In this document: piece after piece, positions 12,351 to 25,096 of the stretch
Layout of the letters: each line of letters starts with the position of its first letter
Position numbering within the stretch: the first letter of the stretch is position 1
Origin: Mactromeris polynyma
Taxonomy: Eukaryota > Mollusca > Bivalvia > Venerida > Mactridae
DNA length: 64,000 bases
Reading direction: 5' to 3'
Assembly: GCA_032209605.1 (NCBI GenBank)
Contig: JASFXZ010000009.1
Location: forward strand, 22,369,553-22,433,552
The notes under the pieces: generated by a model
What the model saw: the letters and a program-made list of their open reading frames with translations, nothing else
What the model was told of the DNA's origin: nothing
Databases searched by the model: none
Made by a program: the position numbers and the translations under genes

Positions 12351-13635
12351 GACCTTCGGTCAGAGAAAACAATCTTGAGAACAGTATCACTGTTCAAATC
12401 TCCAATGGGTTTGTAAACATGCGGATTAATTATGTCACATTGAGTGTACCGTATGATTGTTTACATAATCCTTGCACAATTAATATTCAAACATGAACAC
12501 AAAAATGATATCTGACTTTTGAGAATAATTAATGTAATCTATAGTTTCGTCAGAAGTTTAAAAGATAAAATTATTCAGATTAGTCATGTCGCCAGACGGA
12601 ATACTGCAGTAATTTCAAATATAACTAAAATTGAATTGAGAAAATTTATACCATTGATACCATTATAAAATTGAGATTGAGTAGGAAGCATCCATCGTAT
12701 GTGTCAATTTTACAATTTAAAACTATCCTCTATTAGATGTAAATACGAAATTAGTTACAAATCATTGACCGCGCGTTTATGATAACGAGGGAGATAAGAA
12801 TGCAAACAACGGGATTTTAATAAACAAAAGAGAGAGAATTATTTCCCTTGAACTACGAAACACCACACGCAGTCAATCTGTTGTCTAATTATAATTGACG
12901 TAATTTGATTATATCTCCATTTCGCAAATAAAATTAAGTAAAATGATAAAAGGTCTAGATTATAGTTACCACGTTATATATTTGTCAACATAAACGTTAC
13001 AACCGCGGAATGTATATCATTCTTGTGATGTGGAATTTGATAAAAAAAATAGATGTAATTACTTTTAAGTAATTTGGTATCGTCTTTTTATACGGCGCGC
13101 CGTAATCAACAACAGCAGGTTATCTAGCTTATTTCATTTTAAATGCAATAACTGTTAGATTACCTTAAGAACCAGTAGAATACATAATACAGTTCATTTA
13201 TACATTAACATATGTTATTTATGCATTGAGCTTAAACAATATGTATATCGTATTGAAAAAAAAATATTCACATTTGAAATGTCATCCAGCTATTGACTTA
13301 ATATATATTTTAGATTTATAGTTATGCACATCTTATTGGAAACGCTTTGCACTGTTCAAACCCTACACAGATTGAAAACATTCACATTTTGCACGCTTCT
13401 TAACTAACAGTTATTGTAACCTTATTTCATAACTCAATAATGTTCAATGAATACTATGTTTAAAACAGGTTTTATTTACATCGTGTGCCTATCTATGCAA
13501 TACAGTAATACACGAGTCGTCTGACGATAACGCGTTAAATTTATTAGTCGCTTTTTTATAGTACATTACCTAAGTAAGTGGGGAATTTCCACAGTCGACG
13601 AAATCGAAAGTAGGGTTCAAAGTCAAAGATAGAAA

Positions 13636-15926
13636 ATGGCGTTTGGAGGGCGTTTTCAGCAGAAAATGTCGGAGGAAACATTTGATTTTGTGTGTACTAC
13701 ATGTGCTGAAGACAACAAGACTGTAGAAGCTGTAAAGTATTGTGTAGAATGTAGTGGATATTGTTGTCAATATTGTACCGACGCGCACAAGTTCCCAGCA
13801 CTCAGAAGTCACAATCTTCTTGATGTAAGCCAAGGCAAACCACCGAGCGGTCAGCCATCCAGTTTACCGGAGTTTCCTACAGAGCGATGTAGCATACATA
13901 AAGGGAAAGTATTGGACATGTATTGTGAAGTTCATGATGATGTTGGCTGCTATGTCTGTATTGCGAAAGATCACAAGTAAGCTAAATCTGTATTTATATG
14001 GATTTGAATTATGCCACTGTATAGCATATCACTGGCATATGTTTTAATGTACATGAAAAGTTCTCCTCCTTAATACGTTGTCGTACTTTTTCAAAGTGGA
14101 TACTTCCTTGGTGTGTACTTTTATAGCACTTATTTATTTTGTTCACAGAATCGATTGACATTAAGACAACGTACAGATGTTAACGGACTGAACTAATTCA
14201 TTGTTCACGCAGAATATTGATTTACGAGTTAAGTTTTGGTTATTTTAATATCAATTATATTATTTTCCTAGCTATATATTATTATTAGTATGTGTAATCG
14301 AGGTTTATAATATACTAATTTGATGTGGGCAGTACATTTATTGTACTATCGGCTTGGAACATTATTTATTGTATAAATAATTTATTTCATATACTAATGA
14401 GTATTGACCCAAATTGAGACTGTTGACGACGTACACTGGTATTTAAACTATTAAATGGACAAAATATGTATTATATAATGATTGAATGCAATGCTTTTAC
14501 ATCATACCATTTCAGGTCTTGTGAAGACAGTCAAATTCATTCCATACCAGACATGATTGACACCATATTTAAGTTGTCTGACTGCAAACAGACGCACAGT
14601 CTTCTGAGAGATATTATGGTATCCATGGAAACAGCAAGTAAATCTAAAGAAACTAAACTTCAATCATTGAATAAAGCAAAGAAAGAAGTAATGGGTAAAG
14701 TCAATGTATTCCAGAAAGCGTTAGAAGCCATCTTGAGTAAAATTGCCGAGTTATCACGCGAAGAAATAGAGGTTGTATACAAACAACTAGAAACAGAATT
14801 TCTGAACGAACAGCGCACTGTTGATAGCATCTGTGAAGCATTGAAGATGACAGATGATAAGCTGATACAATCGGAAGGCAATAGAGCCCAACGTTTTGTC
14901 TGTACGAAAATTGCCCAAGGAAAGATGAAGCAAGCAGACGGTGTAAAGGCAAAGTACGATTTTCAACACGATACAGACGTACAGATATCATTCATTCCCA
15001 ATGAATCATTGATGGGATATATCCAAGCTTTACAAGGCATTGGTCAAGTACAGAAACACGACCCCTACAATATCCAAGCTTTACAAGGTATTGGTCAAGT
15101 ACAGAAACATAAAAAGCAGAAAAACGACCTCTACAAAATCATTGGAAGAAGCGATATAACTATAACACTTCCTGATGATTCTATGTCATGCGGTTCCGTT
15201 GGATGTTGTCTGACATGTGATAACCAACTACTTGTCACAGATATATACAATAAGAAACTAAAACGTATTGATATACAGAAGATGTCAGTTGTTGAATATT
15301 GTACTTTAGATTCTCGACCTCATGGTGTATGTTGTATCAGTAAACATGAAGTTGCTGTTGCTTGTCAGGATGACAACAAAATCCAGTTTGTTTCAATTCA
15401 TAACAATATGACGCCTACAAAACAAATTAAAATGTCTCATCGTTGTTATGGTATTGCTTTCATGGTTGGTAAGCTTCATGTGACAGATTATAATGATTCA
15501 CTCTATGTTTATGATATGACTGGTACTCTGTTGAAGACGATTTCACAAGACAATGCTGGAAATAAACTGTTCAACTGTAGTCAACATGTTACATTCAATG
15601 AAAGTGGAGACAGAATGTTTGTCGGAGGTCGGAACAATGGACTTCTATGTTTTGATGGGATTGGAAATTATTTGTCCACAATTAACGACAGTGACATAAA
15701 AGATGCAGATGGAGTATGTGTTGATGGTAGAGGAAACATGTTTGTAGTTGGGTACGAATCACATAATGTGGTACAAGTCAGTGAGAATGGGAAGAAACTT
15801 GGTGTGGTTGTGAATCGAGTAGACGGATTACAAGGTCCACGCTCAGTGTGTTTTCATCCGGGACTGAATAGAATGTTTGTTACCATGAATAATAGTGATG
15901 TATTGAAAATGTATGAACTGGAGTAA
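13636..15926 (+). CDS. RING-less TRIM-like protein (copy B)
   Basis: Two coding exons, 13636-13976 and 14516-15926, with the same GTAAGC donor, TTTCAG acceptor and phase as copy A, give 583 residues. All B-box ligands of copy A are kept (C20, C23, C36, C39, C44, C47, H51, H59; C85, H88, C97, H100, C105, C108, H113, H122). Exon 1 differs from copy A at 13 bases, 7 of them amino-acid changing (Y16F, S60N, Q69P, A70P, V93L, G99V, V102D). Exon 2 has a 51-base in-frame tandem duplication at about 15,019-15,120 (residues about 283-316) just before the propeller, repeating IQALQGIGQVQKH. The C-terminal blade has NNSD where copy A has NC. The frame is intact throughout, so this is a likely functional paralogue rather than a pseudogene; ligand and role are unknown. 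Confidence 0.9.
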
Positions 15927-15995
15927 TCACACACATTGTGCTAACATTGCTAAAATTATTGTATAGTTGCGTGTAGTGTTGAAATGGGACATATA

Positions 15996-16001
15996 AATAA
16001 A
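15996..16001 (+). terminator. Putative polyadenylation signal, copy B gene
   Basis: AATAAA 70 bases after the stop codon, at the position equivalent to 6267-6272 in copy A. Confidence 0.45.
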
Positions 16002-17131
16002 ATTTAGCAGAATGACAGATGATGGATGTAAACGCTGAGTATATTTTCTGCAGAGACTGAATAATATATTTGTTACCATGGAGTATGGTAGATATATTTG
16101 AACAAATGCACTTGAGATAATATAGCACTCAGTATATGTCGTATATGTGTGTTTGGTGAGATATTGCAAGTAAAGTAGATATTTTTGTGCTAGAAGAAGT
16201 GTCATTGTTTTTGAGTGAATGAAGTGTACAGATATGTAAAGAAAGTTTAGAGATGCTATATTTTTAAGTTATATTCACGTACATTGTAAATAGGTATCGC
16301 TTCCTATGTTTTTTTGTTTTTTGTTGGTGGGATGAACGTGTAAATGTGTCTATTTGTGTTTGCGTCTCGTCCCTTTTAATTTTTTAATTGGTTGTTTAAA
16401 TGTATATTCAGGACTTTACGTTAGCTTTTGAGGTCGTTGTGTACTTCGCATGTGATATTACCTGCTCGACTTCAACATTCGATTTTTTCGATCAATGTAC
16501 GCACATTTTATTGATAATTCTATGATTTTGCACAAGCGCATCTCATTCACCGTTAGGCAATTTATATTGCAGTTGACTTATAACTATCGGATGTATCAAT
16601 ACAAGTTTTGCCACTTTAAAATGATGTTACATGTCTGTCACTATCGGGTTATTCTGTTATCACTTCAGACAAAGGAGGTCACACCATGAAACACGAACAC
16701 CACGTGGTTTCAACTGCACGGCATCATCTTTACAAAATGAGAAATTTGTCTTGAATACTATTTTCGGTTTGGTCTTCCTTCCTGCGTGCCTGTCACGTTC
16801 AGTGATTATACGTTTTACTGATCGTTATGCATTACTTTGTATTTGCGTCAGACACTTGCTTTTGTACAGTTGTGACGAGATATTTTGAGAGTGTAAGTGT
16901 GTTACATCAAAATGTGATTGAATGACATCCAGCGGAGGGGAGATAAGACCTGTATTTGGAATATTCCTCATGTTTACCTTTAGGGGGACCGTGTCATTAT
17001 GTATTTAGATATTAACAAAATAAACTTGTATGCATCAACGTACTTGTTTTGTTTATTGCGGTAAAGTGACTTCAATATGAAGCTTGTTACTAGTACAATT
17101 TATATTCTGTACATATATCTTCATATATGTA

Positions 17132-17364
17132 CAGGGTGTTAAAAAATGTTCGTTCATAAAGTTGGAATTTTAGTGGGGTTTTTTAGTTGCTCATTCCATC
17201 TATGTCGCTATATACCTATAGTTTACTTCTGCGTGAGAGTTCAATGTAAAACAGATATTCATGAAAACACAATAGTTTTCACTATGCGAAATAAAATCAG
17301 TGTACACAGCATTGTTTTTATTTTATCGAAATTTAACTTTGTGAACAAACTTTTTTAACACCCT
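17132..17364. mobile_element. MITE, CAGGGTGTT termini (copy B)
   Basis: Equivalent of 7,420-7,644, flanked by TA, with slightly diverged interior. Confidence 0.8.
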
Positions 17365-17874
17365 GTATACTGAGCAAAACTTCAGAGGAAACACGTTTAC
17401 TTTGGCGTTCCCGTTTTTCTGATAGAGTAAATCTATGTTTCTATGAAGTTCTGCTCAGTATATATTAATATATTGGATTAGACCTTGGGCAATATTACAG
17501 AAACATCTTATGTAAAATATTATCCTTAAAATTACACTTTCTTTAGCTGGTTTATTTAACATTCAGACTACTAAATGGTCAAATCAAGACTGATAAATGA
17601 GTAGTATTAATATGTTGTTGTCATTACTATTAAAAAGCCTAACAATTTTAATATGGTTTTGGAATTACATCCATTTGAAGTTTTGAACTTAAATGGAAAA
17701 TTTTAAGATTCACTTAAGATGCTTCTGTAATACGGGCCCTGAGGTTCATAATTATCAATTATCGTACAATAATTTTATATCTTCACCTGTGTCATCCTCC
17801 TTGACCCGATATCAACCCGACAGGAGAACGCGAGGTTTGATACGGGACGTAGATGTGAAAGGAAATTTATCGTA

Positions 17875-18045
17875 CAGTAAACTCTTGTTATACTGACATT
17901 CGTGACAACAGAATATTCATTTAAGAACACAAATTCGGTGGGAACGAATTTGCTTATTCGGTAATCAAATTCAATATAACGACATATTCAGTACAACGAC
18001 ATAAATCCAAGGAACAAACATGGTCGTTATAATGAGAGTTGACTG
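17875..18045. mobile_element. MITE, CAGTMAACTC termini (copy B)
   Basis: Equivalent of 8,159-8,329. The left terminus has one change (CAGTAAACTC) and the right is unchanged; TA flanks both ends. Confidence 0.75.
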
Positions 18046-18516
18046 TATCATAAATTTAATTATCACATTGGGGTCTGAAGATGCAGCTTTAAATGAAAGC
18101 AGACATAACCTTTAGGAAATATGTGGAAACAGAAAATACAGACATGAATATAGCTTATACATTAAACTCTTGGTATTGATGCATAATCTGATCTCAGATG
18201 ATATATTTGTACGAAATCGTGGCAAAACAAACCACACTGAAATCGCAGTACATTTCAGATTTCACTATGTAAATATTATAAAAATATAATATTATTCATA
18301 ATTTTTACCATCAGCGTATCCATATGTTTTAGTACATATACATGTATATATGTACGAGATTGTATTATATTCCAAACACGCGAGTTTAACATTTGTTGAT
18401 ATAAGATATACAATATTATACTTTGGTTATGGATTAAAGTCAGTGACTTTGACATTGTCCCGTAAACAAATTAAAACATAATTCACAACTCTAAACAATA
18501 AACTTCGGATGCTTCT

Positions 18517-19259
18517 AAATATGAAGTAGTAGCAACTATGGAAGAACAACATTTTTTTAGAAAGGTTAATTTATCGTGTTTGTTTTACTGTATATACATG
18601 AGTATTGGTATACACTTTAGTCTAACTGTAATCAACCCATGGACCTGAATGTTATCACTAACCTGTGTAAGCGTCAAAATGCATGGGAATAAATTATGGG
18701 TGCAAGAAAATGGTAAATTCCCGATACAAAATAAAAACAGTATTGTTTTTAAATCGAAGATTCTCGGTCGATTTCAATAGTTTTATTATCAGTCAAGATG
18801 TCTCCATTTAGAGTTCTTTACAATCTCTACGTTTTCTAGCTAACATCGGAATCCTCAAGTTTCGAATAAGTACGAATAGTAAGGTACAACGTACAGCATG
18901 GAGAAAACTCGCACACATATACACGCACCCTGCACGCACGCACACACGCACGCACGATTCTTACCTTTTCTGTCGCTTCATTTTGTTTTCAAGCAAGTGG
19001 GTGCATCAGGTTCTTTCATGTTCCAGTTTACCTTCTTTAATTTATTACAGGTTTTCTTTTCTCCATGATGCTTGCTATACAGCTATATTGGTGCAAGTTA
19101 AAAGCACAGAAGTGCAACTTGCCATAATACCCGAATACACTAGTCAAATGTGCACAGTTTAAGACTATGAATAAATCAACGAGAAAAATGAAAAATTAGT
19201 TTCAAAATCAATGTCGCGTGACAAAAAGGACGAAATCTTAATTTCCTCGTGCGCTAATC
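18517..19259. other. Spacer with a short CA/CG-rich microsatellite
   Basis: No gene is visible. A CACG/CACA-type simple repeat lies at about 18,912-18,957; the rest is unassigned AT-rich sequence. Confidence 0.5.
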
Positions 19260-19990
19260 TCGGGTGTGATTTTTTTTAAATGGATTCGAACACGAGGATC
19301 TGACTGGCCAAATTTGCAGTCATGCATGGGTGGATCTGTCATTTTTTTTCAAAACGAACCAATGTCTCATGGATATCTAACTTCTGTCCAAGTTTGGTGA
19401 AGATCAAATAAAAAATGGAAGCTCTATTCATAAGCTCTTGTATACCAATTCTGTCATTTTAATCCCGTCATGTACCAGTATGGGCGGACTGGCTGGTTTT
19501 CGATAGGAACTGAGCACGTTTGGTTCTCAAACTACTGTATAAGTTTAGTAAACATCGAATAATAAATGAAGGCGCTATTGTGTTCACAAGCTAAATTATA
19601 CGACTATTTCCATTTTTAAAGGCCATCATTCAGTCACACATGACCGTATAATGCTGGTTTTTGAAAGGAATCGAGATTTGGAGATATCTTACTACTGTTT
19701 AAATAAACATTGGATAATACATGAAGGTGCTATTGTGTTCATAAGCTCTTTTAAGCAATTGTGTCAATCTCAATGGCCATAATCCAGTCATGCATGGGCA
19801 TATCTGGCTGGTTTTCGAGAGGATCCGAGCTCTCGTGAATATCTATCCATTGTATAAGTTTGACTGAGATAAATTCAAATCTAACGACTTTATCTTGTTC
19901 ACTAGCAATTAATTACGGACGCTCGGACGGACGAATGAGCGACGGAAAAAACGCGCCCTCGCATAAGCTCTTTGAGCATCTGGCCAGTAG
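19260..19990 (+). repeat. Diverged tandem array, about 150-165-base period
   Basis: Four poorly preserved units recur, each with TTCATAAGCTC/TTCACAAGCTA, a CCATCATTCAGTCA/CCATAATCCAGTCA-type block, and GGCTGGTTTTCGA near the end. The array closes with a CGGACGCTCGGACGGACG tract and CATAAGCTCTTTGAGCATCTGGCC. A G/C-rich CGGACGGACG segment followed by a GAGC/GCTC palindrome is common in repeat-bearing elements of molluscs (recollection, not tested). It resembles in design the younger array at 58,136-59,340 but not in sequence. Confidence 0.5.
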
Positions 19991-20476
19991 ACCTAAACTA
20001 TGATGCGGATGCCAATACAATGGAAAACGCACACGTGCAGTCTGAATGCTTCCATTCGGTAAGTCGCTGTTACTTAATGTTCATGACGTGGTGCTGAATT
20101 GGAGAATATCTCTAGATGCGACTCTTATGTTATTTTGAGCAATTGATTCTTGCATCGAATGGTGTATTTTATTACCCGTTTCCCTTCCATTACTTTCCAA
20201 GTCACTGTCACATTTCCAGGTGTGCACTTAGAAAATGTGTATAGTGTATATTTTTTATATGGATATAGTTATGTCAATCCTCTTGCCGTTCAGTTTAATT
20301 CACTTATGGAAACAAATTTATATGTAATGCTTAGCACAGTCGACAGAGCATCTGATTCTGGACCCCCAGAACAGCAAAGAACTGATCAAGTCGGGGCGGG
20401 GAATTTGGAATGTATGTTCATTCGTCTTCCACATCGGAGAAATCATTCGGGAAAAGTAGTCAGTCGTTTAGTTTAA

Positions 20477-20640
20477 ACATATTTTATTGTCATAATATGA
20501 AGAACATAATAATACAATACAATACAATATACAACAATTTTCATAAATAAGAGTTTGTTCAGTAGTTAGTGTAAAAAGGAGACCGAAAGCCAATGACTTA
20601 TATAGGTCTTCTCCTTAACAATATACATTTCCAACAGGTA
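20477..20640 (-). mobile_element. Possible LINE 3' end fragment
   Basis: AACATATTTTATTGTCATAA followed by an ACAAT-type microsatellite and GGAGACCGAAAGCC/GGTCTTCTCC resembles the 3' untranslated tail of a LINE in reverse orientation. No coding part is attached, so the call is tentative. Confidence 0.3.
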
Positions 20641-20910
20641 TGTGATTGATTTAAGTGTTTATTATGTTTAAGGGACAATAAGAGCTCCAAAACGTTTGAA
20701 CTATAAAAAACTAAGGGAAAAGAAACAAAGAGGCCAGTCAATCAATCGTTTGCGGCGGGGACATTCAGTATTGAGATATTGGTTACTAACGAACACAGGT
20801 CACTTGGACTGACCGCCTGTATAACGCTAAAATGTCGCTAAAGATGGGCGTAAACGATTTCCTTAACTGTATTTCTATAGAATGATTTTGTACCCGTAAC
20901 TGGAAAGTCT

Positions 20911-22750
20911 TTGGTTTCTCATATTTTCAGGCATCCGTGTTGGTTATGCGATGCCATGTTCCAGAGTAGAACTGCTCTGCACACTCATGTGATCTCAGCA
21001 GTACACAGACGGTTGTCAGTGATCTGTGATCTGATCTTGGTGCAGCAGACAGGAAATGACGTTCACCAGGGTACAGGATTTGGTTGTCCATGTTCGGTCA
21101 GGACATAGTAGCAACATGCCCAATTATTTATTTAGTAGGGCAAATGCTTTTTATTTTTGCAAATATCCTGAGGATTATAGGAAGTTATGTGAGCCGACCA
21201 ATTACAGGAGTGAGGCTGCATATGAGGCGAGGAAGGCAGTTAGGGTTGGGTCGAGGGATTTAATGATAGGAAGGATAGAATGGAGGCGTGGAATAGGGGC
21301 TGGAAGGTTGTAGGTCAGGAAGAAGGGACAGTTAGAGAGGCGAAAGGAAGGAATTATCAAAGGGATGGTATGGGAAGGGATGAAACTGGACTGGATGATA
21401 TAAATAGGGACAAGGTAGTTACGGATAGTGCACAAGATATGAGGGGTGAAGTTGTGAATTTGAATTGTAGGCTAGAAGGAGAGGGGATAGACAGTACGAG
21501 CGATGAGAGGAAGAGGGGTCAGGTTTATGATAGAGGGAGTTCGAAGAGGATTGTTAAGCGGGCACGGAAGGATGGGTATTGGGAAATGGAGTTGGATGAG
21601 GATGAGGATGAGATCGAGCTGGTTGAGGAGGCAGTGGTGCTGAACACGGATGACGGTAATAATAAATGTAATCATAATGATATTCCTATAGTGCATAATG
21701 CATCCGTTAGTGATAGTTCGTCTAGTTCATCAAGTTCGTCGAGCAGTAGCTCATGTCCGTCGGGGGCTGGTGTTTCCTTAGATCTCAGATCCAGGGCATT
21801 GAAGGTGCTATCCCTGGGGTGTATGCCACTGGCTCTGCCTGCCAAAAGGGATTGGAAGGAGGCGAACGTGGACACCAGCCCCGGTCCAGGGTTTTTTACA
21901 AAAGGGATGTGCCAAGGGTGGACAGAGACCACAAGTTTCGGTCTCCTTTGCAGAAGGGAAGCGATTTACGTCACCGCCTCAGCAGAAAGAGACAGGAAAG
22001 GGACAGTGAGGCAAGTCCAGCACTTGGCCAGAGCAAAGGGAAGGTACGCCTAAAGCACTGCGGGATTTCGAGCTGCAAGTCGACCTTCCGTAATGCTCGG
22101 CGGCACATCATGGAAAAACACCTCCCGAGGCCGCTTCAGGATCAAAACATTGCGGACATGGCCTTCAACAATAAAGGATTTAATTGCTCCTCTTTGTTAG
22201 GTGCCAATTGCTTGGAGGCGAGGGCTCGTTTTGGGATTTGGTGATGTGTGTGAACAGACAGAGGGCTATCTCAGAAGATACATTTGTACCTGAGACAGAC
22301 ACGGTCTGGCTGACGGAAACCTGTCATCAGCAGAGTTTGGAGGTACCAGAAAAGTTTACGATGTCGCCGGTGAACAGCGAAGCCCTGCTCTTCCACTGGC
22401 GGGTACCATGTTGGACAAACTCACAGAAGACGATAGGCAACGGTTCAAGCTAGGGAAGGTCAGCGAGACAGTAGAGTGTGGAGGAGATGACTTCTAAGTT
22501 CTTGACAGTGTTGGATATGCAGAATCAACTAGCGCATCAAGAGGCTTCGAAGCGTTCGATTCGCACTTCCATGCAGACCGCCTAAGCAAAGCATTATTCG
22601 GCAACAGCAGGGAGGCTTTAGCGGACATGTGGGATGTCGTCTTAAGACCGACATTACCGTAGTAGGTGGGGTCATGGTGTTCTGCGACCCAGTCATTCCC
22701 AGAGAAGCTACCTGGTCAGTAGGCACCGAAGCACTTCACTGGCCCACGTC
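20911..22750 (+). pseudogene. Decayed C2H2 zinc-finger / TatD-like DNase reading frame
   Basis: Fragments in several + frames read as one protein. First come C2H2-like fingers (HPCWLCDAMF..H.HVISAVH near 20,930-21,000, then LVVHVRSGH near 21,080), next an acidic and Ser-rich linker (a run of Ser codons at 21,716-21,752), and another finger (HCGISSCKSTFRNARRHIMEKH near 22,060-22,120, CxxxxC..H...H spacing). The end has TMLDKLTEDDRQRFKLGK near 22,410 and a FDSHFHADRL motif near 22,556 followed by VVGGVMVFCDP near 22,662. A [ID]SHxHxD motif followed by a GVMVF-type strand is the start of TatD-family metal-dependent hydrolases, and TATDN2-like genes with N-terminal fingers are multicopy in bivalves (recollection). 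At least three frameshifts and stops (for example near 22,490 and 22,660) kill it, and the remaining TatD barrel beyond 22,750 is not recognisable. An acceptor-like TTTTCAG precedes the first finger. Confidence 0.5.
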
Positions 22751-24690
22751 ATGGAAGTAACTACCAGGAATGGCCGAGACCTGTACACAATCTAGTGTAC
22801 CTAGGACCCTGTCTGTTAGCGGAGCAGACGGCTGCACAAAGCAGCCCCTTAATAGGCATTAGATAGTGGAACAGGATGGATGGGTCATCGTGAGTTGGAC
22901 TCGTCAAACTATGTATACCCCACTGTTCTTTAGAATAGGAAGGAGTGTGGTAATCCCGGAACAGTACGGCGCCGGAGAGTCGGGGAGATAACGATTACGC
23001 GCATGCGTAAGAGAGGGAATCTGGTTCTCGTGCTGGATGTCATACCTACAAGATGAACACATTGTTTGCTGCGACTAACCCAGCAACTCACTATTGAAAG
23101 CCATTCCAATAGACCACTGGTAGGAGCCATTGTTCCAGGGACTTGCTAAGAAGTTAGGTGAGTGCTTTAACAGACAGGAAAATGTAACTATCTTTTAATT
23201 TGCTATTATTCTACGGCTTTATCTAATTTAAACTGTAATCTTGAATTTGATCTTGTTAATTTTGTCGCATTATAGATTATTCCGTTTGCAATTTTAAAAC
23301 TGTATTGTTGTGATTTGCCCTCGTCTTTATCCTGACACGAACTATAGACGTGTAGGCCCTTTGCAATAATTAAAGACTTGTAACACAACAAAAATTTAAT
23401 ATAAGAATTAAGTACACACAGCGAATTTTTATATAACAAGAGCACCTCTAAGTGCCGCTTAGTACTTCATGATGTAAACGAACAATATAGAGTCGATTAT
23501 AACCGCTTTTTAGCTTAATTGAATTTTAAACTTTTTAAAATCGTTACGTTTTATTAACAGTTACAGTTTGCGCATTCCAAAGAGTGTTGCATTGTACATT
23601 TCTGAAGACTCCATTAATGATTTCTTCGCATGTCTTCAACACATCCGTATAAATATAAAGAGTTATGCAATTATGCATCGTTTTCTCCTTTCATTCCTAT
23701 TTTAATTATCGATAAAGTCTATCTGACCATTTTCTTGAGTGTATTAATTATCTCGTGTATAAATCTTCAGACATTGAAAGTTAACGTTATGTACGTTCGT
23801 TGACACTCGGGCACTATCGGTCATCCGTTTCAGCTCTCACACCTCAGTAGTGGTACGATACAAATTAAGTTTTAGAAACCAATAATACATGATTTAACGG
23901 TTCATTGAAGCTTTCCGAGTTTAAACGAACACCATCACTTACTTTTTTCAAGCATGGACTATTAAGATTGACAGGTAAAAACAAACACACAATACCGTAG
24001 TCATATATTTGGTCTATTTGACAAAACAGATAAGTAATATACATGTAGACATATTGAGTTCAGGCGTCATATTTCCAGTATCACCAGAAGAGATTTCAGA
24101 ATCATGAAACATCTGATGGAGACCTTTCCTATATCAGCCGCTTAGTAAGTTTATAGTGAAAAGAAACTTCAAAGATATGGAAGTAGATACTGCAGGTGTT
24201 AGAGAAGAAACGACTTGAGATATTAGAAAAGACAAGAATGAGGATGATAGAAAAGACACAACAGTGCTGAGAAGCGGCAAAGGAAAGAAGTTAAACGTTA
24301 GAATGGCTTTATACAACAAGTCTGTATTTTATTTCAAACTGCTAGTGTAATGTACTTACAGAATAAAAAAATGTGTAAGAAATGTATGTAAGAAATGGTT
24401 ACCTAATTATGACGGAATATAGATATCAATTTCATAACTTCATAACATAGTACACTAGCCACCAATTAAATTGTTCAGCTCTCGGCCGAGAGGTTAATGT
24501 TGAAACTGCATTGGAACATACAGCAAAGAAGTATATACAAGAGGAATAAAACAGTCCAAGCAAACTTTACACAGTTTTTTAGACTTTCTAAACGACATTG
24601 TAACCATACCCCTAGTGCCCTGTTAGGATTTTTTATCGAGCATTAACGATATTAGCATCACTCAAGAGTTTGACAGTGTTGAAGCAACGA
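22751..24690. other. No recognisable feature
   Basis: Nothing that I can support. The first 400 bases are GC-richer and may be the unrecognised decayed tail of the TatD-like frame; from 23,150 the sequence is AT-rich without repeats or exon-like signals. Confidence 0.5.
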
Positions 24691-24880
24691 GCCAATGCGT
24701 TTGCAAGAATTTGAAGAGATTAATTTACTACAGCGAACACCACCTCTTCAGACAGACCTCCGGGAAAACAACAATCCATAAAACATTTGAAAAGGGTCAC
24801 GGGCACAAACGTAAGGGAACAGAGGCACAAGGAATGGCCTGGACTGATAACTTTGCAACGGAAGTATCATTTACTTGGAG
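24690..24880 (+). repeat. Dispersed repeat, fragment 1 (AGGCACAAGGAATGGCC family)
   Basis: Contains CAGACCTCCGGGAAAACAAC, GTAAGGGAACAGAGGCACAA and GGAATGGCCTGGAC. The same ordered blocks occur at 25,690-25,930 and 30,040-30,345 (+) and in reverse at 40,405-40,690. No inverted ends or coding frame are visible. Confidence 0.6.
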
Positions 24881-25096
24881 CTAGTGTCAAATCTAAGGTA
24901 GTGACTGGAATTACTTAACCTGGTTTTATGTAGCTGCCTGTTCGCATAATACGCCGTTGCGTACACATGGTTATAAAACAGTGATTGAAAGACTTAGAAT
25001 GCAATAATCAACAGTTATTATCAACAGCACTTGCATTCACTTTTGTGATATAACTTTTCTTAAGTATATAAAACGCTTGAAAAGTTACTCTACTGC

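Larger units (their letters stand above)
11896..18516 (+). repeat. Segmental duplication, copy B (6.6 kb)
   Basis: Direct repeat of 96-8,796. It is shorter chiefly because it lacks the LINE: sequence that flanks the LINE in copy A is contiguous here near 12,634-12,645 with one AATTGA. It contains the second TRIM-like gene, the same polyadenylation signal and the same two MITEs. An extra 30-odd bases near 16,765-16,800 are absent from copy A. Confidence 0.9.

Noticed and set aside
7418..17366. Independent insertion of the same MITEs in both duplicated blocks
   Set aside because: Same positions and flanks in both copies; inheritance through duplication is the simple explanation.
20150..20476. 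108-codon + frame in a gene-poor stretch
   Set aside because: No recognisable domain, biased only by chance absence of stops, abuts a LINE-like tail; not supported.
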